DNA of 64,000 nt. It comes from Ancylothrix sp. D3o. GTDB lineage: Bacteria > Cyanobacteriota > Cyanobacteriia > Cyanobacteriales > Oscillatoriaceae. The stretch spans positions 1 to 64,000 of the forward strand of contig NZ_JAMXEX010000015.1 in the NCBI RefSeq assembly GCF_025370775.1. The letters are read 5' to 3'. Positions 19,067-28,006 of the stretch are shown in pieces; the first letter of the stretch is position 1, and every line of letters begins with the position of its first letter. The position numbers and the translations under genes are program-made. The notes under the pieces are model-generated. The model was not told where the DNA came from, made no database searches, and saw nothing but the letters and a program-made list of their open reading frames with translations.

Positions 19067-19330
19067 ATCTGACTTTGATTGAGAGCCACTATTAAGACGC
19101 TTAAGATTGCTCAAATTGATGGCGATAAGCTTTGCTTAAGCCGTCCGCTATCCCTGTTTCTTGGCACACTACAGATAGCGTGCTTGCCTAATTCCTGGTA
19201 AATTTTCTAAAGCAATTTAAGTGTAAATACTGATGTGTTAAATCACGCGAACAGGTTTAATCAAAGGACAAGTAAGAAACAACCAACGACAAATAACTAA
19301 CAAATAACCAAACTAGAGGATTACAATTAA

Positions 19331-21550
19331 ATGGGTAATGTAGTTGGCATAGACCTGGGCACAACAAACTCCGTAGCAGCCTTTAAGTGGGCTGAGATCG
19401 CAGTCGTCAAAGATCAAGAAAACAGTGGAAAAAATCAGGAACTGACCCGCTCGGTTATTGCATTAGACGAAGGTAAACTTGTGGTGGGGACGAAAGCCTA
19501 TGATCAGCTAAGAAATAATCCAGAAAACGTGATTATTTCCATCAAACGTTTGATGGGGCGCGGATTTAACGACCCTACAGTGCAACAGCAATTGTCTCGC
19601 TTAAACTATAAAATTACCCAGTCAACTCAGGGCACTGATAACAGCCTCTCTGTTTGGTTGGATGGGCAAGAATACCAACCAGAAGATATCTCTGCGGAAA
19701 TTCTTAAAAAGGTGGTGGAAAATGCCCAGCTTCATCAAGAAAAGAAAGCCGATCACAAAGGTAAAATTACTCACGCAGTTGTGACGATTCCGGCTTATTT
19801 TAATGACAAACAGCGTTACGCTACTCAAACTGCTGTCCTACGAGCGGGTTTAGGATTACTGGAACTGCTACCCGAACCCACTGCTGCCGCTATTTCTTAT
19901 AGATTTAAACAGGATTCTGATGAGTGCAACAATATCTTGGTTTATGATTTTGGTGGCGGCACATTCGACTCCTCTTTAATTACTGCTTCTGGCGATCAGT
20001 TTATCGAGTCTGGTAAAGCTGGCGATTTGTGGTTGGGGGGCGATGATATTGACCACAAGCTTTTTGAATTCGTTAAAGCTAAAGTAGCGCAAGAAGAAAA
20101 AATCGAGAATATCGATGTTTTAATTGCCAAAATGCCCTATTACCATCGGGTTCGCTTTTTAGCCGATGTCAAATTTACTGTAGAGCAAGCGAAAATAGAT
20201 TTAAGCACCAAGGAGACAGCACAAATTATACCCGCGACTCCCCTCTTAGACGAATTGGGAATGGCAATTCCCATTGATGTAAAAATCACTCGCCGGGAGT
20301 TGGAAGAAATGATTTTGCCATTGGTAGAACGCACGATCGCAATTTGCCAGGATACTTTGAAATATTCCGACTATCCCGCCGATCAAGTTGATATTGTTTT
20401 GCTGGTCGGGGGTTCTTCAAAAATTCCTTTAGTTCAACGCAAAGTCCGCGAAGCATTTGGTGCAGATAAGGTAGTAGTTCATCCAGACCCCATGCTTGCG
20501 GTGGCCGAAGGAGCGGCTATTGTAGCAGCAGGATTGGTACCAGATAAAGTTTCTACTGTTTCCCGCGATTACTTTATTGAATTGGTGAATGAACCGCGAT
20601 ATAAACTCATCGAACAAGCGGAGATGCTGCCGATAAATACAGCCCATACATTTCGCACAGAAGCCGACGGACAACGATTGATTCACTTTAAATTTTTCAG
20701 TCCTGATCTGGTTAGTGAAGACATCGATGGCCTCAACCGGGACGAACGCATTGGGGAGATGTGGTTAGCACTCGACAAACCTTATCCACGAGGTACAGAA
20801 GTAGTAGTTACAGTAGAACTAGATGAGAAAAATAGTTCTTTGCAAATTACCGCAGCCCTGAAAAATAACCCAGCCGTTAGAGTCAGTTGTTCGTTTTCGC
20901 GGGGTGGCGTAGATGAAGAAATTGCCAGCGAAGTAGAGCGAACAATTGCTGAATTGAATCAAGCAGGTAACTTGACAGAAACAGGGGTGCAAACTGCTTA
21001 TGAAATTGCCGGTGCAGCCATTTCTGCCTCTAACCAAATTCGAGGTCAAGATAATAAACCGCAAGCTGATCGCGTCGCAGTTGCTCAAAGTAAACTTAAG
21101 CAATTAAAAACATTTGCTTCAGAAGATCGGGATGTGGCTCAGTTCTTTGTGCGGGAATTTGAATTCCTCATGGAACATTGCTCCTTTATGCTTCCTGATG
21201 CTCAAAAACAACGGATTCAAAGTCTCACCAAACAACTCAAAGATGCGATTGCTATTCATAATCTATCGGCAATGCAAAAACTCATCGAAGATGCAGAACG
21301 GGAAATGAAAAATATGCCCGAAGAAATCCAAAAGTTATTACTTGCCAAAGATGCCATCCGAAAAGCCAATTCTGTTGACCCCACTCGCGCTAGTTTCATG
21401 GCAGATAAATTACAGCGTGTGATTCATGCAATGGAGCATGAAAATATGAATGAAGCTAATCGCCTTTGGAACGAACTCGTTCCAGATATCCGCGAGTATG
21501 GATTGCGCGAAGTTTCTACTGCAAATATTGCGACGGGAATTACACGATGA
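19331..21550 (+). CDS. dnaK: Hsp70 (DnaK) paralogue heading an accessory chaperone operon
   Basis: The 739-residue protein has a full Hsp70 nucleotide-binding domain: GIDLGTTNSVAAF at the start, LMGRGFNDP, VVTIPAYFNDKQR, EPTAAAISYRF, VYDFGGGTFDSS and VLLVGGSSKIPLVQ. From about residue 385 the usual substrate-binding domain is replaced by a diverged beta region and a long helical C-terminal part (residues 540-730). It is about 100 residues longer than E. coli DnaK and has no EEVD-type tail. It heads a run of five genes with overlaps, including a GrpE-like protein but no canonical J protein, so it is a dedicated paralogue rather than the housekeeping DnaK. The start ATG has an AGAGGATT site upstream. 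Confidence 0.9.
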   Translation: MGNVVGIDLGTTNSVAAFKWAEIAVVKDQENSGKNQELTRSVIALDEGKLVVGTKAYDQLRNNPENVIISIKRLMGRGFNDPTVQQQLSRLNYKITQSTQGTDNSLSVWLDGQEYQPEDISAEILKKVVENAQLHQEKKADHKGKITHAVVTIPAYFNDKQRYATQTAVLRAGLGLLELLPEPTAAAISYRFKQDSDECNNILVYDFGGGTFDSSLITASGDQFIESGKAGDLWLGGDDIDHKLFEFVKAKVAQEEKIENIDVLIAKMPYYHRVRFLADVKFTVEQAKIDLSTKETAQIIPATPLLDELGMAIPIDVKITRRELEEMILPLVERTIAICQDTLKYSDYPADQVDIVLLVGGSSKIPLVQRKVREAFGADKVVVHPDPMLAVAEGAAIVAAGLVPDKVSTVSRDYFIELVNEPRYKLIEQAEMLPINTAHTFRTEADGQRLIHFKFFSPDLVSEDIDGLNRDERIGEMWLALDKPYPRGTEVVVTVELDEKNSSLQITAALKNNPAVRVSCSFSRGGVDEEIASEVERTIAELNQAGNLTETGVQTAYEIAGAAISASNQIRGQDNKPQADRVAVAQSKLKQLKTFASEDRDVAQFFVREFEFLMEHCSFMLPDAQKQRIQSLTKQLKDAIAIHNLSAMQKLIEDAEREMKNMPEEIQKLLLAKDAIRKANSVDPTRASFMADKLQRVIHAMEHENMNEANRLWNELVPDIREYGLREVSTANIATGITR

Positions 21551-22098
21551 AAACTTATCTCACTTGTCCCGTATGTGATCGCCCCAAAATTGAAGGAAAC
21601 ATCTGCCCTAATTGCGAAACTGATTTATCCCTAATTCGCACCCTCACAGAACTGCCAGAACTGCCTTCCGTACCAACCAAATCAACAGCGATCATGCCTT
21701 TGGTGCCAATTGGAGTCGCAATTCTCATCCTGTTATTGGGGATAAGTTTAGGTGCAGTTGGAAATTCATTTTATGTGCAGCAACGTCAACCGGCAGTTGC
21801 GAGTATTTCTCCGGCTTTAAAAACCACAGTATCCCCACAAGTTAATCCCACAGTTAATCCCACACAATCGCTAGTTGCCACCTCAAAAAAACCCGACGAA
21901 GAATCCCTCCTTTGTGGCGGATTTTATTACAAAGTAAAGCGCGGTGATTCTTTATCGCTCATTGCGAAAAAGTTATATGGAGATGTAAATTTATGGCCGC
22001 GAATTGTAGCCGCAAATTCTAACCTAAAAGGTCGCGTAAATACTTTGGCAATCGGTGAGATATTGCTGGTGCCAAATTTGGAGGTAAATTGTTTATGA
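21547..22098 (+). CDS. Zinc-ribbon / transmembrane / LysM protein
   Basis: The 183-residue product starts with a four-Cys zinc ribbon (CPVCDRPKIEGNICPNC), followed by one transmembrane helix (about residues 52-78, ending GAVGNSF), a Pro/Thr/Val-rich linker, and a C-terminal LysM domain (YYKVKRGDSLSLIAKKLYGD, then WPRIVAANSNL and LAIGEILLVP). The zinc ribbon is on the cytoplasmic side and LysM should bind peptidoglycan outside. The ATG overlaps the dnaK stop as ATGA, so translation is probably coupled; a longer frame opening upstream at 21466 would run inside dnaK and is rejected. It would tether the Hsp70 machine to the wall; this is inference. Confidence 0.82.
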   Translation: MKTYLTCPVCDRPKIEGNICPNCETDLSLIRTLTELPELPSVPTKSTAIMPLVPIGVAILILLLGISLGAVGNSFYVQQRQPAVASISPALKTTVSPQVNPTVNPTQSLVATSKKPDEESLLCGGFYYKVKRGDSLSLIAKKLYGDVNLWPRIVAANSNLKGRVNTLAIGEILLVPNLEVNCL

Positions 22099-24860
22099 TC
22101 GTTGATCAAATCAATCGGGTAAGCAGTCTTTTATTAGGGGTGAACTTTGCTGAAGTTTCGCGGCAAGTTTCCTATTCTAAATTCCTATTCCAAGAGGCTA
22201 AAAATCTCTCTAGCCAAAAGAAGCTACCAGAAGCGATTGCCAACGCTGAAGAAATTCTCAATTTGTGGTATCCCATTGAGTCGGTTTCTGAATTCATTGT
22301 GCAAAAATTTACCGTAGAATTTCTGTTAGCGGAAGTTAAAGATAGTTTGTCTCTTTGGAAACTTAAATGGAAAGAGCAAACAGAAAAAACCGAAAAATTG
22401 CTGAATTCAGCTAATCAAGTTTTGGCGAAAGAAACGGGAGCTTTACCGAGTATAATAGCCTTGTCTGACGCACTGCATCTTTACCAAAATTCCTATTCAA
22501 TCTATCCTGACGAGCAGGTGGCTATCGCTTTGAATCGATGCAGAAATCTCCTGAAATGGCGACAAAAATATCAGTCACTCGTTGAGTCAGCGGAAAAACT
22601 CGCAAAACAGAATTATTTTCAACAAGCAATTTCTCGATATAAAAAAGCGCAAGAACTGTTTGCCACCGATGAGGTGGAGGCAGCGATCACGCATCTTTAT
22701 TCTCAGCTTGAAAAAGAGGAGAGGTTTGCAGCAACTTGGCGTCAAACCTATCAGTTATCCTGTGAGGGAAAATTTCGAGAAGCGCTCGCCCTTTTGGAAA
22801 CCGGACTAGCTCAATTTCCCCGTTCTGATGGCCGCGATTTTTTATTAAAATTACAGAATATTGTCCGGGGAATCGAACAGTTTCATCAGGGATGGAGTCA
22901 CGAAAAAGCTGGGGATTTTTATCGAGCCTTACTCTGCTACGAATCCGCCCAAAAATTATTACCAGATATCCCAGAATGCACGCTCCGAAAAGCATCAGTT
23001 GCCGTTAAATTTGGCCAGTTCGATAAGGCACTTGCCACTTTAGAAGCGGTGACAGGAAATCAAGCGGCTTATCTTCGGGGATTTGCTCATGGGAAAAAAC
23101 AGAATTGGCAGCAAGCTAATCAAGAATGGCAGTCTATTTCAGATCCGAGAGTTGAGCAACAGCGCCAAATTTTGAAGATTTTGGTGGAACGTGATCGCAC
23201 CCTCAGTTTACAGCAAATCGAGCAATCTGTTGATGCGGCAAATTTTGAATCGGCAAAATCAATCAGTCTTCAATTTATCAACAAATTTGGCACCTATGAA
23301 CTCGTCAAAACCAATTTAGAACAGCATATTATCCCTCGGATAGACCACGAAATTTGGCAAGGTAAAAACTGGCAGCAAATCGCCGAAACTGCGGCACAAG
23401 TTTGGCGGGATAAGGGCGATATTGTTTCCCTACATAATTGGGCGATCACTACTTACTACTGCTGGCAAAATAACCCAAATAAATTTGCACAGTTTATGCC
23501 AGATTTTATTGTCACTTGGTCAAGTGCAATCGCCAATATTTACCAAGACTCTTCTCTGAAAAATTTGCCTTGGTTATCAAATACAGCAGTTGACTTAAAC
23601 GCAGCCACATCAGACTTGCAAAAAATCCTAGAAAATGCCGTTGACTCCCTCAGAGATCGAAGTTTAAACGATTATTTGCGTCTGCGCGATCTTTATCGTC
23701 AGGAAATGGTGGCACTGCGTTTGATGGGAACTCCGGCAAATTCAGGAGCGAAAAAAAATAATTTGTACTTGACTCCTGGTTTTTGTTCGCGTTCTCAGAT
23801 TTCCATAAATCAAATTGAAGTTTCCCTAAAAAATTTCCATAATTCTAACGATATATTGCGGGGACTTTATACGAATTGGGGATTAGCGGTAGCTGCTTGT
23901 GTTGAAGGAGATATTGCTCGCGCTATTCAAATTAAACCGGCAATAAAACCCAACAAAACTAGCGAAGTTTTTGCTCAAAAATTTGTCTTGTACCATGAAG
24001 GTTGCTATTATCTTCAACAAAAACAATGGCGGCAGGCTATATCGTCTCTCAAGCCAGCGGGTTTAGCCATCAAAGCGAATGGAGAATGGAGTCAAGAAAT
24101 AGACCGACTTTGCCAACAGCAGCGTCATGCTATTTCTGATTTTAAAGAACATCTAAATTTTGCTCAATCTTGGTATGAATTATTAGGAAGTCAACCAGCT
24201 AGAAGCTATTTAGCAGAATATCAAGCGGAGCAAATTCGTGAGCAATTAGTTGCGGAAACAATTCAGGAAACAACGGCACTTAAAAAACTTGAACAAATTA
24301 AGCGAATCGACCCTAAAAATCCGGTAGTCCTTGACCTAATTGATCGCCTTGAGATTATTCAAGACGCTCGAAAAGTCGATGAGCTTGTCAAGGCACATAA
24401 ACTAGAGCAAGCCGTTCAACAAGCCAAGCGCTCACGCCATCAGAAAGTCCGCGATAATCTGACAGAATTTTTCGTCAAGGTATTTATTGAAGGATTCAAA
24501 AGTGGTGAATTAAAGTTTGAAGATATTGTTAAATTAGGAGGTTGGATCTACGAACTTTCTCCCGAAGATTCTACGGTTCAAGAAATTTACAAGTGGAGTA
24601 AAGAATTTAAAAAAGTTCAGGATTTAATGAAACTTGATCGCTTTGATGAAGCGGTGAACTATGCCAAGTATTCCGGCTGCGATCCGCTTAAATATTATCT
24701 GGCGGATTTATTTATAGTGTCTCTGATTAAAGGGTCAAAATCTCAACAAATGTCTTATGAGTTGATCCAGAAGTTTGGCCTATGGGCTTATAAACTTTGC
24801 CCGGATAAAGTTGAGTATCAACCAATTTATCGTGATTTAGGTATTCGTAGTTTCTTTTAG
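22095..24860 (+). CDS. Large helical TPR-like protein of the Hsp70 operon
   Basis: The 921-residue protein is almost entirely helical, with many degenerate TPR-like helical hairpins (for example AIANAEEILNLWYP, AISRYKKAQELFATDEVEAA, REALALLETGLAQFPRS, KAGDFYRALLCYESAQKLLP). The last 160 residues contain two related blocks, each with a K-x-D-E-L/DLM..A..AK...KVRD-like helix, a FI.G.KSG/S segment and (G)GW/WAYEL.P. No enzyme motif or signal peptide is visible. The ATG overlaps the previous stop as TTATGA. It probably serves as a cytoplasmic scaffold or client-binding partner for the Hsp70; I know no named family for it. Confidence 0.75.
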   Translation: MIVDQINRVSSLLLGVNFAEVSRQVSYSKFLFQEAKNLSSQKKLPEAIANAEEILNLWYPIESVSEFIVQKFTVEFLLAEVKDSLSLWKLKWKEQTEKTEKLLNSANQVLAKETGALPSIIALSDALHLYQNSYSIYPDEQVAIALNRCRNLLKWRQKYQSLVESAEKLAKQNYFQQAISRYKKAQELFATDEVEAAITHLYSQLEKEERFAATWRQTYQLSCEGKFREALALLETGLAQFPRSDGRDFLLKLQNIVRGIEQFHQGWSHEKAGDFYRALLCYESAQKLLPDIPECTLRKASVAVKFGQFDKALATLEAVTGNQAAYLRGFAHGKKQNWQQANQEWQSISDPRVEQQRQILKILVERDRTLSLQQIEQSVDAANFESAKSISLQFINKFGTYELVKTNLEQHIIPRIDHEIWQGKNWQQIAETAAQVWRDKGDIVSLHNWAITTYYCWQNNPNKFAQFMPDFIVTWSSAIANIYQDSSLKNLPWLSNTAVDLNAATSDLQKILENAVDSLRDRSLNDYLRLRDLYRQEMVALRLMGTPANSGAKKNNLYLTPGFCSRSQISINQIEVSLKNFHNSNDILRGLYTNWGLAVAACVEGDIARAIQIKPAIKPNKTSEVFAQKFVLYHEGCYYLQQKQWRQAISSLKPAGLAIKANGEWSQEIDRLCQQQRHAISDFKEHLNFAQSWYELLGSQPARSYLAEYQAEQIREQLVAETIQETTALKKLEQIKRIDPKNPVVLDLIDRLEIIQDARKVDELVKAHKLEQAVQQAKRSRHQKVRDNLTEFFVKVFIEGFKSGELKFEDIVKLGGWIYELSPEDSTVQEIYKWSKEFKKVQDLMKLDRFDEAVNYAKYSGCDPLKYYLADLFIVSLIKGSKSQQMSYELIQKFGLWAYKLCPDKVEYQPIYRDLGIRSFF

Positions 24861-24870
24861 GAGGTTTTAA

Positions 24871-26244
24871 ATGGAAAACAAACAGTGTTCTGCCAATCCT
24901 TACGATATTCTCGGTGTTTCCCCGGCTGCATCAAAAGCAGAAATTACCAAAGCTATGGGGCTCGCCATGAAGCGCAAGGAATATCCCCTTCAGGAGATTG
25001 CCGCCGCGCAAAAAAGTCTCCTAGACTCACAAAAACGCATCATCGCTGATTATCTGCGTCCGATTTTACCACCGATTAAACGGTTCAAGCGAACAGATTT
25101 TTCTAGCATACAAACTACTGCCCCACAATTAAATTTACTGGCAGACTTTGAAGCACCAGATTTGGATATTGAGAGGAAAGTCGTTAACTATATTAGAAAC
25201 GATATTAATCCAAATTTGCCATCGCATTTCGCCGAAATAGATACAAAGTTAGAAGCCGGGGCACAACTTCCCTCTCAAGAGGAATTATCCGTTAAATTTA
25301 TTGGCGCTAGTTTAAGCAAACTCCCTAAAGTCATCCCCCAAGCTGAGATAAACCCGGAATTAAAATTTAATGGTAGTCATCTGGTTTTAGATGGGATTAG
25401 ATTTTTTGCCTGGCTATTTGTTTTTGGCCAGATTTTTTCTACGGTTGTCTTAGCTTTTAACACCGGACATGAATTACAAAAAGAGCAAGAACAAGCACAG
25501 AATATCGAATATTTAACCTCATCGGAATCCCCAGAAGTTCCACAGAGACAACAGATAACACAACTATCGGAAACACCGGCTTTTGTAAGGCAAGAAAAAC
25601 AGCGCTCACCACGAACGGAACCAGTGGTTAAACCTGAATTTTCCGAACTTTATTATGCTAAGGGCTTTCCCCAAAATACCTGTGGCGATCAAGTCCCTAG
25701 TGGCACAAATGAGTGGTATCCGGTTTATGTAAACTATAGCGAGGATAATTTAAATCGAGTTCGCAATTTTTACTGTAGAGATGCGTTCAAAAAACAGAGA
25801 CAAACTGGCGAAATATCGGTTCAAGTTGCCTCGTTCTTGAATCGATCTGATGCTGTAGAGTTTGCAAATATTCTCAAATTTGATTTGGATAGTGGAGAAG
25901 TTGGCAAATCATCTAGCTATAATTTTGATGCTCCCTCAGTTCGGGCTAATGCCGCCGATCTATTAAGAAACAAAAGTAATTCATTTCCTCTAAGTTCTTG
26001 TGGGGATAGTCATCCAGGTAGGATTAATGTGTGGTATCCTGTCAATGTGAATTATAGCGTAAGCAATCTAAGATTTATGCAGAAAAATTACTGTGCAGAT
26101 GCCTTTGTTAAATATGTCAGAGAGACTAACACAGATATGATTCAAGTAGCATCTTTTCTGAATATCAATGATGCCAGAGAATTCGCCAATTTCTTAAAAA
26201 CACAAGTTGGTAGCGGAGAACTTGGCGAAAGTTCAATTTATTAA
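24871..26244 (+). CDS. J-like protein with transmembrane helix and two SPOR-like repeats; HPD motif absent
   Basis: The 457-residue protein starts with a J-domain-like region (NPYDILGVSPAASKAEITKA, then AMKRKEYPL and LLDSQKRIIADYLRP). The His-Pro-Asp tripeptide needed to stimulate Hsp70 ATPase is replaced by Tyr-Pro-Leu. A transmembrane helix lies near residues 175-195 (FFAWLFVFGQIFSTVVLAF). The C-terminal half has two tandem repeats of about 80 residues, each with a CGD start, WYPV.VNYS, YC.DAF and a SPOR-like (I/V)QVASFLN..DA.EFAN.LK. SPOR domains bind septal peptidoglycan. It sits between the TPR protein and the GrpE-like gene, with an AGGAGG ribosome site. Confidence 0.8.
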   Translation: MENKQCSANPYDILGVSPAASKAEITKAMGLAMKRKEYPLQEIAAAQKSLLDSQKRIIADYLRPILPPIKRFKRTDFSSIQTTAPQLNLLADFEAPDLDIERKVVNYIRNDINPNLPSHFAEIDTKLEAGAQLPSQEELSVKFIGASLSKLPKVIPQAEINPELKFNGSHLVLDGIRFFAWLFVFGQIFSTVVLAFNTGHELQKEQEQAQNIEYLTSSESPEVPQRQQITQLSETPAFVRQEKQRSPRTEPVVKPEFSELYYAKGFPQNTCGDQVPSGTNEWYPVYVNYSEDNLNRVRNFYCRDAFKKQRQTGEISVQVASFLNRSDAVEFANILKFDLDSGEVGKSSSYNFDAPSVRANAADLLRNKSNSFPLSSCGDSHPGRINVWYPVNVNYSVSNLRFMQKNYCADAFVKYVRETNTDMIQVASFLNINDAREFANFLKTQVGSGELGESSIY

Positions 26245-26334
26245 TCAATCACCAATATCTTTTGTGATTTGTCATTATGTCAGGAGGGGCAAAAAATACC
26301 CACACCCCTACAAATAACCAATAACCAATAACCC

Positions 26335-26805
26335 ATGACCAATCTAACCTTTAACGCCGAACTGCGAGACGAACTTGTAAACAAATTGGGAAACCTGGAA
26401 AAAGAACGAGTAGGACTCCAACAAGAATTACGCGAACAAAAGTCACAAGCAATAGCCGCTAAAGAGGAACTGTTTTTAGAGCTATTTGATGTTTTTGATG
26501 CTGTGGAATTTTTACTTGATTATATGGAGCAGCATTCTGAACTTCCTCCTCAATTTATTCAGCGTTTACCTAAGTCTCTCTCAATTGTGCAAAAGAAATT
26601 GCTGGGGGTACTTCAGCGGCGTCAAGTTGAACTTTTAGAACTGGAAGGAACTAAACCTGATTTCGATTTTTGCCGGGTAGTGGAACGAGAAGTGCGAGCG
26701 GATGTTGAGGATCAAAGCATTACTAAAATTGTGCGCCGAGGATTTCGTCATGGGGAAAAAATTCTGCGACCCATCGAAGTGATTACTTCTAAAAAAGAAT
26801 CATAA
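26335..26805 (+). CDS. grpE: GrpE-like nucleotide exchange factor
   Basis: The 156-residue protein has the GrpE layout: an N-terminal coiled coil (LGNLEKERVGLQQELREQKS), the helical LELFDVFDAVEFLLDYM bundle segment, and the beta-wing part ending VVERE..ADVEDQSITKIV, RRGFRHGEKILRP and VEVI-like residues. The R-x-G-(F/Y) and Lr-pa-V-V-type ending is typical. It is the last gene of the Hsp70 operon and would exchange nucleotide on the DnaK paralogue. A 90-base gap separates it from the J-like gene. Confidence 0.85.
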   Translation: MTNLTFNAELRDELVNKLGNLEKERVGLQQELREQKSQAIAAKEELFLELFDVFDAVEFLLDYMEQHSELPPQFIQRLPKSLSIVQKKLLGVLQRRQVELLELEGTKPDFDFCRVVEREVRADVEDQSITKIVRRGFRHGEKILRPIEVITSKKES

Positions 26806-26831
26806 TCAGCCGATTACTATCCCAAACCGGC

Positions 26832-26943
26832 TTTCTTTGTGTAACTCCACAGTTAACGATAATATCCACCAGAGAAACCCGGTTTCTTCGTTATCCCTGG
26901 GCTGTGAGAAACCGGGTTTCTTTCTGTAACTCCACAGTTAACT
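26832..26943. repeat. Paired direct and inverted repeats after the Hsp70 operon
   Basis: TGTAACTCCACAGTTAAC occurs twice (about 26839-26856 and 26926-26943), enclosing two GAAACC-type palindromes (26871-26887 and 26907-26922). The paired hairpins lie just downstream of the last operon gene and could end transcription. Confidence 0.7.
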
Positions 26944-27355
26944 GTTACAGCCTATTCGGGGTAAAGCTGAGATACGCGCCAGTGCGATTCGTTCTGGAAA
27001 AATCCAAAATCTGGGGAGATTCCAGGCTTCAATAGAGTAACTTTATCAGGAATTGATTCCGCACTTTAATCCTCTACTGAGGGCAACTTGATACCCCCAT
27101 TTTACCTTGATAACTCAACTACAAAACCCTACAAACCAGCGCTCCGTAAAGTGTCGGTTTTTTAGTTCCTGGGGTAATGTGGAATCTTAGACTACTAGAG
27201 AGAACTACTAGATATTAGTGGCCGGTGCGCTACCCAAGGCAAAAGTTATTATTGTTGACCTATCCCATATCCTATCTAAACTTCGAGATTTGATGAATTT
27301 TCATCGAATGTTTGTGCAGTTTACATATTCCTGAACAGCTTTATCTTCCAAACTT
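26944..27355. other. Intergenic, no gene recognised
   Basis: These 412 bases have no convincing ORF. One GGCCGGTGCGC occurs near 27220. The last 100 bases must hold the promoter of the small secreted protein gene, but I cannot pick out clear boxes. Confidence 0.35.
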
Positions 27356-27754
27356 ATGCTTATACCCTTAATGATTTCTCTATCCCAACCTGTGCAGTTA
27401 GCGCAAGCGGAACCATGCAAAATGACGGTATTTTTCAATAGTCGCATCCGGTATGACGATGAGATTAACAATTGCCCCATCTTAAAAGGTACTTTTTATA
27501 ACGATGATTGGAAAGTTGAGCTTAGCCAGTGGGAGCCAGGACTATATGTTTATCGAGGAACTAACCGGATTACTGGGGATAAAATTGAACTTATGTCTTC
27601 GCAAATTGCCGGGACTGTAGATCGACCGCAGTACAGATTCAAAAATGGTGAAGTAGTATATGCTGTCAGTTTCCAACGGTCTGATCCTAACACAATTCGA
27701 GTAGAAATATTTGAAAACTCAACACGAATTTTCAATCAACTTTTGAATCGTTAA
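27356..27754 (+). CDS. Small probably secreted protein, unknown
   Basis: The 132-residue ORF starts with a short hydrophobic segment (MLIPLMISLSQPVQLAQAEP) whose LAQAEP end looks like a signal-peptidase site. The mature part is beta-rich, with two Cys and repeated aromatic residues (FNSRIRYDDE, WEPGLYVYRGTN, YAVSFQRSDP). I recognise no family. It stands alone ahead of a toxin-antitoxin remnant. Confidence 0.55.
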   Translation: MLIPLMISLSQPVQLAQAEPCKMTVFFNSRIRYDDEINNCPILKGTFYNDDWKVELSQWEPGLYVYRGTNRITGDKIELMSSQIAGTVDRPQYRFKNGEVVYAVSFQRSDPNTIRVEIFENSTRIFNQLLNR

Positions 27755-27790
27755 TTATTTTATTCATCCAATAGTTACGGAGGTTGTGTA

Positions 27791-28006
27791 ATGACTTTTC
27801 AAGAAATAATTGATTCCATTGAGACTTTGCCGGTTGAAGAGCAGGAATATTTGTTTGAGTTAATCCGTAAGCGGCGAATTGAAAATCGTCGCTCTGAAAT
27901 TGCAGCTAATGCTCAAGAAATTTTCAAGGCTGTAGACGCGGGAACAGCGATGAAAGGGAACTTTGAGGATTTGAAGTCGTATTTGTTGGCAGAGGACGAG
28001 GAATGA
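27791..28006 (+). CDS. Antitoxin-like small protein
   Basis: The 71-residue product starts MTFQEIIDSIETLPVEEQEY and goes on LFELIRKRRIE, a pattern seen in cyanobacterial antitoxins that precede RelE/YafQ-type toxins. The C-terminal part is acidic (LLAEDEE). The ribosome site GGAGG is 10 bases upstream. The stop overlaps the ATG of the toxin remnant as ATGA, the usual arrangement of such pairs. It appears intact while its partner is broken. Confidence 0.7.
   Translation: MTFQEIIDSIETLPVEEQEYLFELIRKRRIENRRSEIAANAQEIFKAVDAGTAMKGNFEDLKSYLLAEDEE

Larger units (their letters stand above)
18801..19125 (+). repeat. Direct repeat flanking the GHKL-ATPase island, copy 2
   Basis: 18801-18836 is a diverged copy of the last 12 codons of the DUF928 gene (29 of 36 bases identical, still ending in CCQP and a stop). 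18900-19125 repeats the small-ORF region of copy 1. Between them lies a different spacer with a GAAACCCGGTTTC palindrome. After the repeat, up to 19330, there is another interspersed motif (GATAAGCTTTGCTTAAGCCG at 19123-19142) and then the leader of the Hsp70 operon. Confidence 0.85.

Noticed and set aside
21466-21546. Longer start for the zinc-ribbon/LysM protein
   Set aside because: It would lie in the end of dnaK in another frame; the ATG at 21547 directly precedes the zinc ribbon.
22089-22094. TTG start two codons before the ATG of the large TPR-like protein
   Set aside because: ATG 22095 overlaps the previous stop as ATGA, the pattern of the operon.
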